Virus record (IMG/VR): IMGVR_UViG_3300017989_006421
Span: 1-64,000 of that record
DNA: 64,000 nucleotides
Source of the DNA: a virus
Reading direction: 5' to 3' (one strand)
The position numbers and the translations under genes are program-made. The notes under the pieces are model-generated. The model saw nothing but the letters and a program-made list of their open reading frames with translations. It did no database searches and had not been told where the DNA came from. This document shows, piece after piece, positions 41,800 through 50,546 of the stretch (its first letter is position 1; each line of letters begins with the position of its first letter).

Positions 41800-42182
41800 T
41801 TTTCTCCTCCATCAAAATCGTCGAACCCTCCCACGAATTCCCCGTCCGGAAGCGGGAATTCCCAAAAACCATGGGAGTCCAACTCCCCATACCCGTGGGT
41901 AATGAAATCGTGAATGCCGGTGGAAGTCTTTGAAGGGTAACCCTCTGAATGAAGACGTTTTGCCACATCGGATTTGCTAAGACCTAACTGGAGAAGGCGA
42001 TGACCTTCTTGAGTCACCCTTGAATCCACATCTATGTCGAAATATGTCTCAACTTCCCTTGATGTAAACTCTCTGTCCAAACGAAATCGAGTCCCGTCGA
42101 TGTCCATCCAAACATGCCAAGTGCGTTCACCGTCCAGACCGGTGCCCCTTTTCAGCGAGTAAACGGGGTCTTTTTCGGCCAT
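41796..42182 (-). CDS. Hypothetical protein
   Basis: A 128-residue acidic protein with HVWMDIDGTRFRLDREFTSREVE and a GGFDDFDGG tail. A LGLSKSDVAKRLHSEGY segment looks like a helix-turn-helix, but the rest is unfamiliar. Function unknown. Confidence 0.5.
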   Translation of the reverse strand: MAEKDPVYSLKRGTGLDGERTWHVWMDIDGTRFRLDREFTSREVETYFDIDVDSRVTQEGHRLLQLGLSKSDVAKRLHSEGYPSKTSTGIHDFITHGYGELDSHGFWEFPLPDGEFVGGFDDFDGGEK

Positions 42183-42233
42183 CCTTCACTCCTCGATCAT
42201 ACACCAATTTTCTCGGGAACCCAAGCCCAGCCC

Positions 42234-42686
42234 TCAATTTCTTGCTGTACAAGTTGCACAGGAAGTTGGGGTTTCCCACCACTCCACCGAAACCAGAGTT
42301 AGTCCTTTGGGTATGTGGGGATTCAATTGTCCAAAGGCCCACTGAGCAAGATACTCTGCGGTAGGGGGCTTATCGGTAATGATAAACCGTTCATTTCGTC
42401 GTATAATAAAATCCCTATCTGGGTCGTCTTTCCAAATAGCAAACCCATGATCTAGTTTATCGTGGACGAAAGACATGAGAGCTTGTTTAAGGAAGCGGAA
42501 ATCCATGACCATGCCTTCACTGCTGTCTCCTGGCTTGGTACAGATTTCTCCTTCGACATGAGCCACTACTCTAGCTCTATGGCCGTGGAACTGATTGCAA
42601 TAACTGAAGTGATTGGGGAGCGTGTGACCGTAGTCTAGCTGGATTTCCTTAGAGACCTGTATGGATTGCGATTTTGCGATGATCAT
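42234..42686 (-). CDS. queD: 6-carboxytetrahydropterin synthase QueD
   Basis: A 150-residue protein of the PTPS/QueD family. Zinc ligands lie in YGHTLPNH and FHGHRARV, the catalytic Cys in SYCNQFHGH, and the Glu ligand region in SVEWWETPTS. MDFRFLKQAL and KLDHGFAIW are also typical. It makes the pterin precursor of the deazaguanine pathway (7-carboxy-7-deazaguanine), which QueE at 60592 uses. Fully coupled to the clamp gene by overlap. Confidence 0.85.
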   Translation of the reverse strand: MIIAKSQSIQVSKEIQLDYGHTLPNHFSYCNQFHGHRARVVAHVEGEICTKPGDSSEGMVMDFRFLKQALMSFVHDKLDHGFAIWKDDPDRDFIIRRNERFIITDKPPTAEYLAQWAFGQLNPHIPKGLTLVSVEWWETPTSCATCTARN

Positions 42687-43777
42687 TCGTCTTCACCCGC
42701 ATTGCAGGAAGCAATTACTCCCATAATATCGATCAAATTACTTCCAACAGTGATAGGCTTGTTGGGACCACTCAAACCAATCACGACTTTAGGAGCATCC
42801 AAGGCTTGAACAAACTCCCGAAGATATTTGACGTTCAGAAGGATTTCAACAGCGTCACCCGCTAAGTGAACAGGCGTCTCTGTAGAAACAGGGCAGAAGT
42901 CAGAAACAGGACCAGATATAAGAACACCCGCGATGGTCGTCCCGTTTTCCCGAAAATCGAAAACGCCATTGTCTACTCCCACCGCCTTAAAAGACACCAA
43001 CGATTCCAACAGGGGGAGTCGATCAAAAGTAGCATAAGTTTTTGCTTTCCCCACCGGAATCTTGGATTGCCAATCAGGGAAATCTCCCAGGAGTAAACGG
43101 GATGAGAACTCATATGGCCCTACCCGAATAGAAACTCCCGCCTTATAAAAGAAAACGTCCGCGATCTCGTCTCCTTCGATATCGCTGAAGACTTCGAGGA
43201 TCCTTTTAGGCACGATAGCCGACAACTTCTTTCCCTCAACGGGGGTACCAGAAGCCAGAGCTATGCGTTTGGTGTCCGTCGCGACCAGTTGTAACTGCTC
43301 GGACTCCTGTTGCCAGAGTATTCCCCAAAGTGGGTGCCCTTGGTAACACACGGAACCGGCGGCGTATATGACCTGTTGGACCATGTGTCGAAGCACGGCC
43401 CCTTGTATCCTAAGAGAAGGGTGAGTGCCCGTTTCTGGAGGGAAGGAACCAGGACAATCATCTTTAAGGAGTGTAAACACAACGCCATTCGACCGGACCT
43501 CCATTACATCAGCAAACGTGTGAAGGTCCACCACGCCACCCCGGGGTAAACTCCCAATAATCTTGTAAAAGGAGTCAAAAGAAACAGCCGCTTGCCCTTC
43601 GTTGCGGATAAACGACTTATCCGTCTGAAACGAAGTAGCAAAATCACCATCCGCACAGCCAATAGTGGTTATGCCTGAATTGGCCTTGATATCAATTAAC
43701 TGATGACGTGATGATGAAAATTTAACCAACACCTGGAGTACAGGAGCCAATTCTGCTACTGACAGGGCGACATGCAA
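42683..43777 (-). CDS. dnaN: DNA polymerase III beta-type sliding clamp
   Basis: A 364-residue protein, the bacterial beta clamp length. The three repeats are seen: HVALSVAELAPVLQ with GDFATSF, QLVATDTKRIALASG with AIVPKRILEVF, and FSSRLLLGDFPDWQ with NVKYLREFVQAL. It forms a ring that holds the polymerase on DNA. The TTG start at 43777 lies just after GGAGGTG, whose last bases are the stop of the upstream gene. Frame upstream to 43936 was rejected. Confidence 0.88.
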   Translation of the reverse strand: MHVALSVAELAPVLQVLVKFSSSRHQLIDIKANSGITTIGCADGDFATSFQTDKSFIRNEGQAAVSFDSFYKIIGSLPRGGVVDLHTFADVMEVRSNGVVFTLLKDDCPGSFPPETGTHPSLRIQGAVLRHMVQQVIYAAGSVCYQGHPLWGILWQQESEQLQLVATDTKRIALASGTPVEGKKLSAIVPKRILEVFSDIEGDEIADVFFYKAGVSIRVGPYEFSSRLLLGDFPDWQSKIPVGKAKTYATFDRLPLLESLVSFKAVGVDNGVFDFRENGTTIAGVLISGPVSDFCPVSTETPVHLAGDAVEILLNVKYLREFVQALDAPKVVIGLSGPNKPITVGSNLIDIMGVIASCNAGEDE

Positions 43778-43778
43778 T

Positions 43779-43994
43779 TTACACCTCCTCCGCCTTGCGA
43801 GACACCCGCGCGAGAAAAAAAGTACATTTTCCGGTCTGAAGATTGCAGGGATCACGAACGTAGAAAGTACATTCTCGCTCCTGGAACTCTCCCGCAGACC
43901 ACCTGTCACATTTTTGACGAAGGGGACACCTAACACTCTTACAAAGAGTAATGCCCTCCGCCGCCACCCGTTCTGGGGGTGTACCGGCCTTCAT
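43779..43994 (-). CDS. Small cysteine-rich protein
   Basis: A 71-residue protein with CKSVRCPLRQKCDRW, then CTFYVRDPC and CTFF: six Cys that could bind zinc or an Fe-S cluster. It ends Glu-Glu-Val-stop, the codons of which form the ribosome site of the clamp gene. AGAGGAAC before the ATG. Confidence 0.6.
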   Translation of the reverse strand: MKAGTPPERVAAEGITLCKSVRCPLRQKCDRWSAGEFQERECTFYVRDPCNLQTGKCTFFLARVSRKAEEV

Positions 43995-44011
43995 AGTTCC
44001 TCTCCCAGTAA

Positions 44012-44671
<660 letters not shown>

Positions 44672-44708
44672 GATACTCTCCATATAAGAATAAACGAACC
44701 AACCACAA

Positions 44709-45972
44709 TCATCGCCTCTGCCTCGGCTTAGGCACAGGCAAATTAATAACTTTCCCAGGCAACTGAAGGTACGGTTTTCTGGTTAGAAGCCATACCCACC
44801 GATTTGGGTATTTCACCTCGACTGGAGAACCCATACCATCTGTTAAAACCATTATGCAATCTGGATAACGAAGTCCAGACAAGCAGTGTCTTTCTAATTG
44901 TTTGAAACAGGTGCCTCCCCCGCCCCGGAAAACAAATTTTCCGTTACGGTCTTTCGTAAGCGGATAAACCCCCATAGAGGGGCGATCTACCTTCCACCCT
45001 GTGTCAAACGTGAATACTTCCATTTCGAAGTGGTTGGTGGGGACAGTTTCCAAAACTAAACTGAACCTTTCCAACAAATCATACCCACCCCGGTACCGGG
45101 CCGAGACAATCGATCCACTGGTGTCCATGTACACTCGGAGTCTGTATTTAAGACCCGAACTTACAGCCTCAACAGGTAGATAAGTATCCGGCCAAAATGC
45201 GGCTATCCTGGGATTCATTGGCCCCCACACCTCGTTTGTTCTTTCCCCCATTACTGTCCTAACGGCGTCCTTGAACCACTGCTCTACAGGGTATTTTTCC
45301 TTGTCAAGATTCTGCGCCTTGCTAGGAACAAGAAACTCGTTTCCCAATGACGTGTTACCGGCCCTCAAAAATTCGTCAACCTGATTGCGAAAAGTTGGAT
45401 CCTCCAACAGTTTGTCGATAGCTTCTCCAATCGCACCAGCAGAATCTTCCCCGAACTTGTGATCGTCCAACGTGTTCTTTTTGGATAAATTGGTCTCCCC
45501 AAGAAGCCCATACACCTGCTCGGGTATAATCGCCAGGGGGTAGACCATTATTAGCCAAAAGCTGGGGCCTGAAAGATGCTGATTGCAACGACCTGCCCTC
45601 GTCACCAAACGTTGGCATGCGAAGCAGCATTTCGTTAATCACGATATCACAAGCTATGTTCCATCTGTGGTGGTCTCGAATCCAGTTTACCTTGTGGCAA
45701 TGCCCCAACATAATGTGACACGCCTCATGCAGGGCAACGAACGCTATCTGAACATCAGTGAGACCAGACATGAATTGCGGGTTAAAGATGAATTGCAGCC
45801 CTTGTTTGGGACTGTGAGACACTGCGGCCGTCTCGGTTAACGTCGTCCACAAAGGAGTCCCTATCCGGTAGAGGTGAGATGACCACGCCAGTGCGTGTGA
45901 ACAATCAATGATATCGACTACGCGATTCCATTTCTCGGTCAGCTCAAATTGGTTTAGCAATTGCGGAGCCAC
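44709..45972 (-). CDS. VWA/metallopeptidase-like protein (DUF2201 type), split by a +1 shift
   Basis: Two frames give one family protein of about 420 residues. The first (from GTG 45972, GGAGG seven bases before) has HEACHIMLGH, a metallopeptidase motif, then IACDIVINEML. The second has YRLRVYMDTSGSI, the VWA metal site, and IMVLTDGMG. Joining needs skipping one base at CTACCCCC near 45536-45540. It is either an indel in a C5 run or a programmed +1 shift. It overlaps the MoxR ATPase by 29 bases, its usual partner. Confidence 0.7.
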
Positions 45973-47209
45973 TGTTCGCCCTCCATTCTTCTTTATCCCG
46001 AACGACAGTGTCCCCGTTTTTCCAACCAAATTTACCCCCGTGTCGCTCTCCTGGACTGACATAATACCAGGAAGGCTCAGTGATTAAACCCGAGTAATCG
46101 GCAGTTATGGAACTAGTGATGCCCGCCAAATCTCCGGTTTTGTCTAGGGCTTGTTGCAGATTAGGCAGATCGGCGATGTTTTCTCCTACCTCTGTTTTGA
46201 TCTCCGAATTAGTCCTGATGATCCCAGAGAGCACTTCACTGGGCAAAACAGCTAGCGCATCCAGAATCGGTTTGCGATCCTTAGGTTTCATAGCCTCAAT
46301 TTGGTTACGAAGCTTCATGGCCTTTACTTGGTCTAGAAACTCAGCCTGCAACTCCCCGAATCCCGCTGGAGTTGCTAACGCCTGAACGACCCTCGGGACG
46401 ATAGAAATCTGTTTCAGCAATTCATCCAGGGCTGCGACTGGTACTCTATTTGGCGGAAGAGCTTGATCTGGGGGAACGCCCTGCATATACTGCCGACCTA
46501 TGTATTCCAATCGCCGGGGTGAGACTAGGCGTTTAGCATCAGGGGCAAGCGTTCGCCACCATTCAACCAAAGCCTGAGAGATTTCTGGGGTAATCCCAGC
46601 GACTTCGGTCATCCACTTTCGATCAGGGTTGGCTTCTAGTTGAATCTGGATATGAAACCTATCTTCCAACGCCGGGTCCAATTCAACCGAGTCATAATCT
46701 CGACCAAAGTTCCCGGCTGCCCAAATCATCTTCAAGTTAGGAAGTTTCTCCCCATTCAGAGAGCCGAACTGGATTAACTCAAACATGGCGTTCAGAATCC
46801 GGGGGTGACCACGCCCGATTTCATCAAAGAAGATAATCTCTGCATCGTCCACATCATGGGGACGAATGAACCGCAATTGACGGGTGCCTTTCACTAAGCC
46901 CAGCGCCTTGGCCAAATGTGTGAACGAGGTGTGTTTGGTTTTGATCTTCTCCAGTGCTTTGATGGCGGAGGCGAGCAGAATTTGCTCCTCGGGCACTTCT
47001 TCAGGATAGGGTATCCCTATGAATTGTGTTTGGGGGTCCATGGTGGGAACGGAGTAATACTTCAGCCGCAAACCTACTTCTCTCGCGGCTTCTAGTATCA
47101 CGGATGTCTTGCCTACCCCATGGTCTCCCCGAAACAAGACGTTATACTCCTGGCGCATCCATTTGGAGATTGATGGAAGAATACTTTGGATAGTAACTTT
47201 CTTTGCCAC
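45944..47209 (-). CDS. MoxR-type AAA+ ATPase
   Basis: A 421-residue AAA+ protein. Walker A is GDHGVGKTS at residues 28-36, Walker B IIFFDEIGRG, sensor 1 WAAGNFG, and an arginine finger region LEDRFHIQI. The C-terminal part is helical. MoxR ATPases act with VWA proteins to insert metals or remodel complexes; the next gene is such a VWA protein. In phages similar pairs have no agreed role. Confidence 0.85.
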   Translation of the reverse strand: MAKKVTIQSILPSISKWMRQEYNVLFRGDHGVGKTSVILEAAREVGLRLKYYSVPTMDPQTQFIGIPYPEEVPEEQILLASAIKALEKIKTKHTSFTHLAKALGLVKGTRQLRFIRPHDVDDAEIIFFDEIGRGHPRILNAMFELIQFGSLNGEKLPNLKMIWAAGNFGRDYDSVELDPALEDRFHIQIQLEANPDRKWMTEVAGITPEISQALVEWWRTLAPDAKRLVSPRRLEYIGRQYMQGVPPDQALPPNRVPVAALDELLKQISIVPRVVQALATPAGFGELQAEFLDQVKAMKLRNQIEAMKPKDRKPILDALAVLPSEVLSGIIRTNSEIKTEVGENIADLPNLQQALDKTGDLAGITSSITADYSGLITEPSWYYVSPGERHGGKFGWKNGDTVVRDKEEWRANSGSAIAKPI

Positions 47210-47222
47210 CTCGAATCCTCCC

Positions 47223-47582
47223 TTAAAAAACGGTTTCTATCCATGTGGAAGGAACCTTGTACACATCGTCTTCAGAACCAACAGTAGCTTTGTCTTCGTC
47301 AAACGCCACCAACACTCGCCCGGTTTCGGAATCCACCGCTATCAATTCCGCGTCGAGTAGTTCTTTACGACCCTCGAAGTGACATTTCACTTTGCGGTGT
47401 ATAAAGCTGGTCAATTCCTTAGAGCGGTTGACCATTTGTTCTCTGACGACTCCGTTCGCCAGTTCTGGTAATTGACGAAGATCCGTGTTAGACAGCGCTT
47501 CTACGAGTGTCAAGATGTGTAACAATTCTGATGATGTCCCACGCGGGGCGGGCTGCTTTCGCTTTCGTATCGGTTTTGCCAT
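47223..47582 (-). CDS. Hypothetical protein, first gene after tandem promoters
   Basis: A 119-residue protein. The N-terminus is basic (AKPIRKRKQPAPRG), the C-terminal half has a small barrel-like LLDAELIAVDSETGRVLVAFDED. AGGAGG lies before the ATG. It is the first gene of the leftward block from the promoters at 47602-47694. Confidence 0.55.
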   Translation of the reverse strand: MAKPIRKRKQPAPRGTSSELLHILTLVEALSNTDLRQLPELANGVVREQMVNRSKELTSFIHRKVKCHFEGRKELLDAELIAVDSETGRVLVAFDEDKATVGSEDDVYKVPSTWIETVF

Positions 47583-47601
47583 TTCCTACCTCCTTATTCC
47601 C

Positions 47602-47630
47602 ATTATATCATGGCGGGGTTGTTTTGTCAA
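47602..47630 (-). promoter_or_regulatory. sigma70 promoter P1, leftward
   Basis: On the minus strand TTGACA (47625-47630), 17 bases, TATAAT (47602-47607). All twelve bases and the spacing match the consensus. It lies 20 bases before the first leftward gene. Confidence 0.88.
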
Positions 47631-47665
47631 TACGCAAGATGGGGGTTCAACCCTCTCTATTATCT

Positions 47666-47694
47666 ACTATAGCAGAGAACAGCCAGTTTGTCAA
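47666..47694 (-). promoter_or_regulatory. sigma70 promoter P2, leftward
   Basis: On the minus strand TTGACA (47689-47694), 17 bases, TATAGT (47666-47671). It stands 64 bases upstream of P1. Two such promoters in a row suggest strong early transcription of the leftward replication block. Confidence 0.85.
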
Positions 47695-47817
47695 GACCTC
47701 CTGAGAAGTCAAGGAGAGCCCCTATTACCTAACAAAAACCCAACAGAAACTAGTTAGACTAGACAAAATGGGGTTAGGCAGTCATTCGTTATAAAACCAG
47801 CAGATAAGGAGCCCCTC

Positions 47818-48327
47818 TTGCAAGATGCCCTAAACTCTATTCGAGTGGACCCCCGGATCGCCAATATTATAGGACGGGTTGAACGTGTATCTAAGAAAAT
47901 TGACATAGAAGAAATTCAACGTGAAATTCTTAGATATGGTCAAATCGACGTTCCTCTTTTAGACCCCAATAAGAAATCCATTCGCCGGGCCAACCAAACC
48001 ATCCAAGAATGGGCCGCTAGATTGTCTCGACTTGGATTGGTATACTCCCGGCTAACCATCGCTTATACGGAAATAAACATTCTTTGCCAACGCGCCAAAA
48101 CATACATCTATGACAAAGAAGCGTTTACTAAGTTTCGGAACAATGAAACGAGAGAAGCCGCTTTGTGGGGTATTTTAAAAGAACCCCTTACTCTCTTGGA
48201 AAGAATGCGGGGGGTGTATGAAATGATCGAGAGGATATCAAAAGACCTCACTTCTAGTAGACAAGCAGTTCAAGTTCAACAAGAGAATCTTAGGGTCATT
48301 GGGTCATCAATTCGTGCAGGTAAATAG
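47818..48327 (+). CDS. Hypothetical coiled-coil protein
   Basis: A 169-residue, fully helical protein with TTG start and AAGGAG six bases upstream. Heptads run from residue 25 to the end. It opens the rightward block of likely virion genes. Function unknown; could be a tail or head assembly protein. Confidence 0.6.
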   Translation: MQDALNSIRVDPRIANIIGRVERVSKKIDIEEIQREILRYGQIDVPLLDPNKKSIRRANQTIQEWAARLSRLGLVYSRLTIAYTEINILCQRAKTYIYDKEAFTKFRNNETREAALWGILKEPLTLLERMRGVYEMIERISKDLTSSRQAVQVQQENLRVIGSSIRAGK

Positions 48328-48350
48328 AAATGGGTGCTTTCTCAAACTAA

Positions 48351-48677
48351 ATGGTAATGACAAGAGCAAGGATTTCGCTACCGACATCACCTAATCCGAT
48401 GATGGGGTGTGTACAATCTTACTATCACAGTATCGGAAGCCAAGATTTACAAGAGTTTACGGAACACTTCAAGGCCAATTTCAAAGCCTTTCCCACGGAA
48501 ACGCAAACAATCTCTTGCTATAGAGCATTTCGAAGAGGGTGGCGAATAGAGGAAAGCCTGATCTGGTTGCTTCTTTGCCTGGACGTGTTTCTATCTCTCC
48601 ATGTTGATTCTCACAAACTGGTAGTCTTCGCCCGAAAAGAAGTACCAAGGTTGATCAAGAGGATAATTGCGCAATGA
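48351..48677 (+). CDS. Hypothetical protein
   Basis: A 108-residue protein with a central hydrophobic segment (LIWLLLCLDVFLSL) that might be a membrane helix or a buried core. The start lacks a clear ribosome site. Its stop overlaps the dCMP deaminase start as ATGA. Confidence 0.5.
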   Translation: MVMTRARISLPTSPNPMMGCVQSYYHSIGSQDLQEFTEHFKANFKAFPTETQTISCYRAFRRGWRIEESLIWLLLCLDVFLSLHVDSHKLVVFARKEVPRLIKRIIAQ

Positions 48678-49312
48678 ATAAGAAATTCACGGACAAGCCT
48701 GGATGGGACGATTATTTCATGACGATGGCTTTTTTGGTGGCCATGCGGTCTCCCGACCCAGATACGAAACACGGGTGTGTGTTCGTTGATCAGAAAAATC
48801 GTATCTTGACCCTTGGCTATAATGGAGCACCCCGAGGTTGCCGAGATGATCTTATTCCTTGGGATAAGAGGCCGGACAAATACTACTTCTCTACCCATTC
48901 AGAAGAAAACGCTTTTGCTAATGCCAACGGGTCCAATCTGGAAGGTTCGACTATCTATGTGACCGGATTCCCCTGTCACCGTTGTTTCGCTCAGCTTCTA
49001 CAATATGGCGTGGCCAAAATCGTCTATGGAAAACAGGGGAGCTACTTTGGCAGACAAAACGAATACAGCCAGGGGGACTGTGATTCAGAATGGGCCGTGC
49101 AACTCATGCTTAAGGGTCATGAGGATTTGTCCATCGTTGCGTACGAGGGGAATCCTTTGGAACTTTTCGCATCCTGCATGCTGTATTACGCAAATCGAAT
49201 TGAAGGCGATCATGCTTTAGAACAGAACCTCCATGAGTTTAGGGTTGGCTTAACGCCGACCGCTGGATGGTCGGGGCCTGACCCAACGAACGAGAGCACG
49301 ACGAATGGCTAG
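48674..49312 (+). CDS. dCMP deaminase
   Basis: A 212-residue protein of the deoxycytidylate deaminase family. The zinc site is HSEENAFANA plus FPCHRCFAQL, and NRILTLGYNGAPRGCRDD is the usual substrate strand and loop. It converts dCMP to dUMP, feeding thymidylate synthesis. The last 40 residues are an extra tail. ATGA overlap with the upstream gene. Confidence 0.88.
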   Translation: MNKKFTDKPGWDDYFMTMAFLVAMRSPDPDTKHGCVFVDQKNRILTLGYNGAPRGCRDDLIPWDKRPDKYYFSTHSEENAFANANGSNLEGSTIYVTGFPCHRCFAQLLQYGVAKIVYGKQGSYFGRQNEYSQGDCDSEWAVQLMLKGHEDLSIVAYEGNPLELFASCMLYYANRIEGDHALEQNLHEFRVGLTPTAGWSGPDPTNESTTNG

Positions 49313-50276
49313 TCACGCAACACCGTACAACCTTGCCAGATTCAAAATCCCTTTCTCCGACACTCCCCGGAGTAAAACTGAAGCACTGGTTGCAGATACC
49401 CCTCGACAGAGCAAACCCCTAGCAACCCTCAAGATTATCTTAGAGGAACTGTTCGGGGAATTCCTGTCTAAATCTGGGAAACACCGAACTTTCATCAAAG
49501 CCAATCCCAACCTAGCAAATTACGCTACGGATGCAGATGAAAACATGGGGGAAGTCAAGATTCAATTCCGAGTTCACAACCAGGAAATAGAGAAGATCAC
49601 CCCGGCTATTCAGTTTGTGCTGGGGATTCCTGTGTTACAGCCGGATCTCAATACTGGTTTTGAAAGAAACCGGCACATAGTCCAAAGGGCTCAGGTGGCT
49701 TTTCGTAGTGCCTATAAGGTCAATTGCATCCTGTTCACTACAGCCCATTCCGGATCAGTGATGGCAGATCTGGGCCACCTAGCAGATAACATAATCACCA
49801 AATACATCCCCGCGATCTTTGGGGGAAGAATCCTGAGCCCGCAACAAAATTGGCAGTTGTGTTTCCCCAAGATGACTCAACCCAGCGACATTATCAATCG
49901 TCGAGAGGAAGTTCGCGCATCCTTCTCTCAGATTCATTGGGGAGAGAGAACACTGGAATTATTCTTCGAACAAGTTGATTATGTCAATCTGGGTGAAGCC
50001 CCCATAACCGAAGTCCCTGTCGAATTCGGGCTAGACGGGAACCCAATGTGGTCAGGCCCACAGTCTATTCTGACTGGCACCAAACACCAGTTCGTTTTAA
50101 CGGGCCGACAAGATGCCATACCTTTGAGTGTAACCTCCTCAGACCCCAAAATTTTACAACTCCGTAAAATAGGCACCTTCACATATGAGGGGAGAGGCAG
50201 GATTCCAGGACGTATTTTGTTGCAAGCGGTATATGAAAACTTCGAGCCTGCTCAACTGGAAGTAGAAATTGCATAA
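49305..50276 (+). CDS. Probable virion structural protein
   Basis: A 323-residue protein with a mixed N-terminal half and a C-terminal Ig-like beta sandwich (GPQSILTGTKHQFVLTGRQD, PLSVTSSDPKILQL). Such Ig-like ends are common in phage capsid and tail proteins. It overlaps the deaminase stop. A direct function cannot be given. Confidence 0.5.
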   Translation: MASHATPYNLARFKIPFSDTPRSKTEALVADTPRQSKPLATLKIILEELFGEFLSKSGKHRTFIKANPNLANYATDADENMGEVKIQFRVHNQEIEKITPAIQFVLGIPVLQPDLNTGFERNRHIVQRAQVAFRSAYKVNCILFTTAHSGSVMADLGHLADNIITKYIPAIFGGRILSPQQNWQLCFPKMTQPSDIINRREEVRASFSQIHWGERTLELFFEQVDYVNLGEAPITEVPVEFGLDGNPMWSGPQSILTGTKHQFVLTGRQDAIPLSVTSSDPKILQLRKIGTFTYEGRGRIPGRILLQAVYENFEPAQLEVEIA

Positions 50277-50535
50277 ACGATACTGCTCAGAAAACGATGG
50301 GTGCAGGTGGCTTTTCTATTGTGATGCAGGCGGAAAAAGAAATGCAAAACGCATAATCCTCGAAGCGATAGCCAAACGATACCCCATTTGTGCTACCATT
50401 CGATATGAAATTGCCCACACACAACACAAGTTTTCCGATTGGGTAACTAGAGAAAACCTGGACATCGTCGGAGATGCTATCGATTTCGCTGTCTCTGATA
50501 TTCGGATTTATGATATGTCGGACAAACTCACATAG
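50269..50535 (+). CDS. Hypothetical protein, TTG start
   Basis: An 88-residue protein. TTG start six bases after GGAAG, overlapping the end of the upstream gene by eight bases. The fold looks alpha/beta; no family is recognised. Confidence 0.5.
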   Translation: MHKRYCSENDGCRWLFYCDAGGKRNAKRIILEAIAKRYPICATIRYEIAHTQHKFSDWVTRENLDIVGDAIDFAVSDIRIYDMSDKLT

Positions 50536-50546
50536 GCAGATTTATT

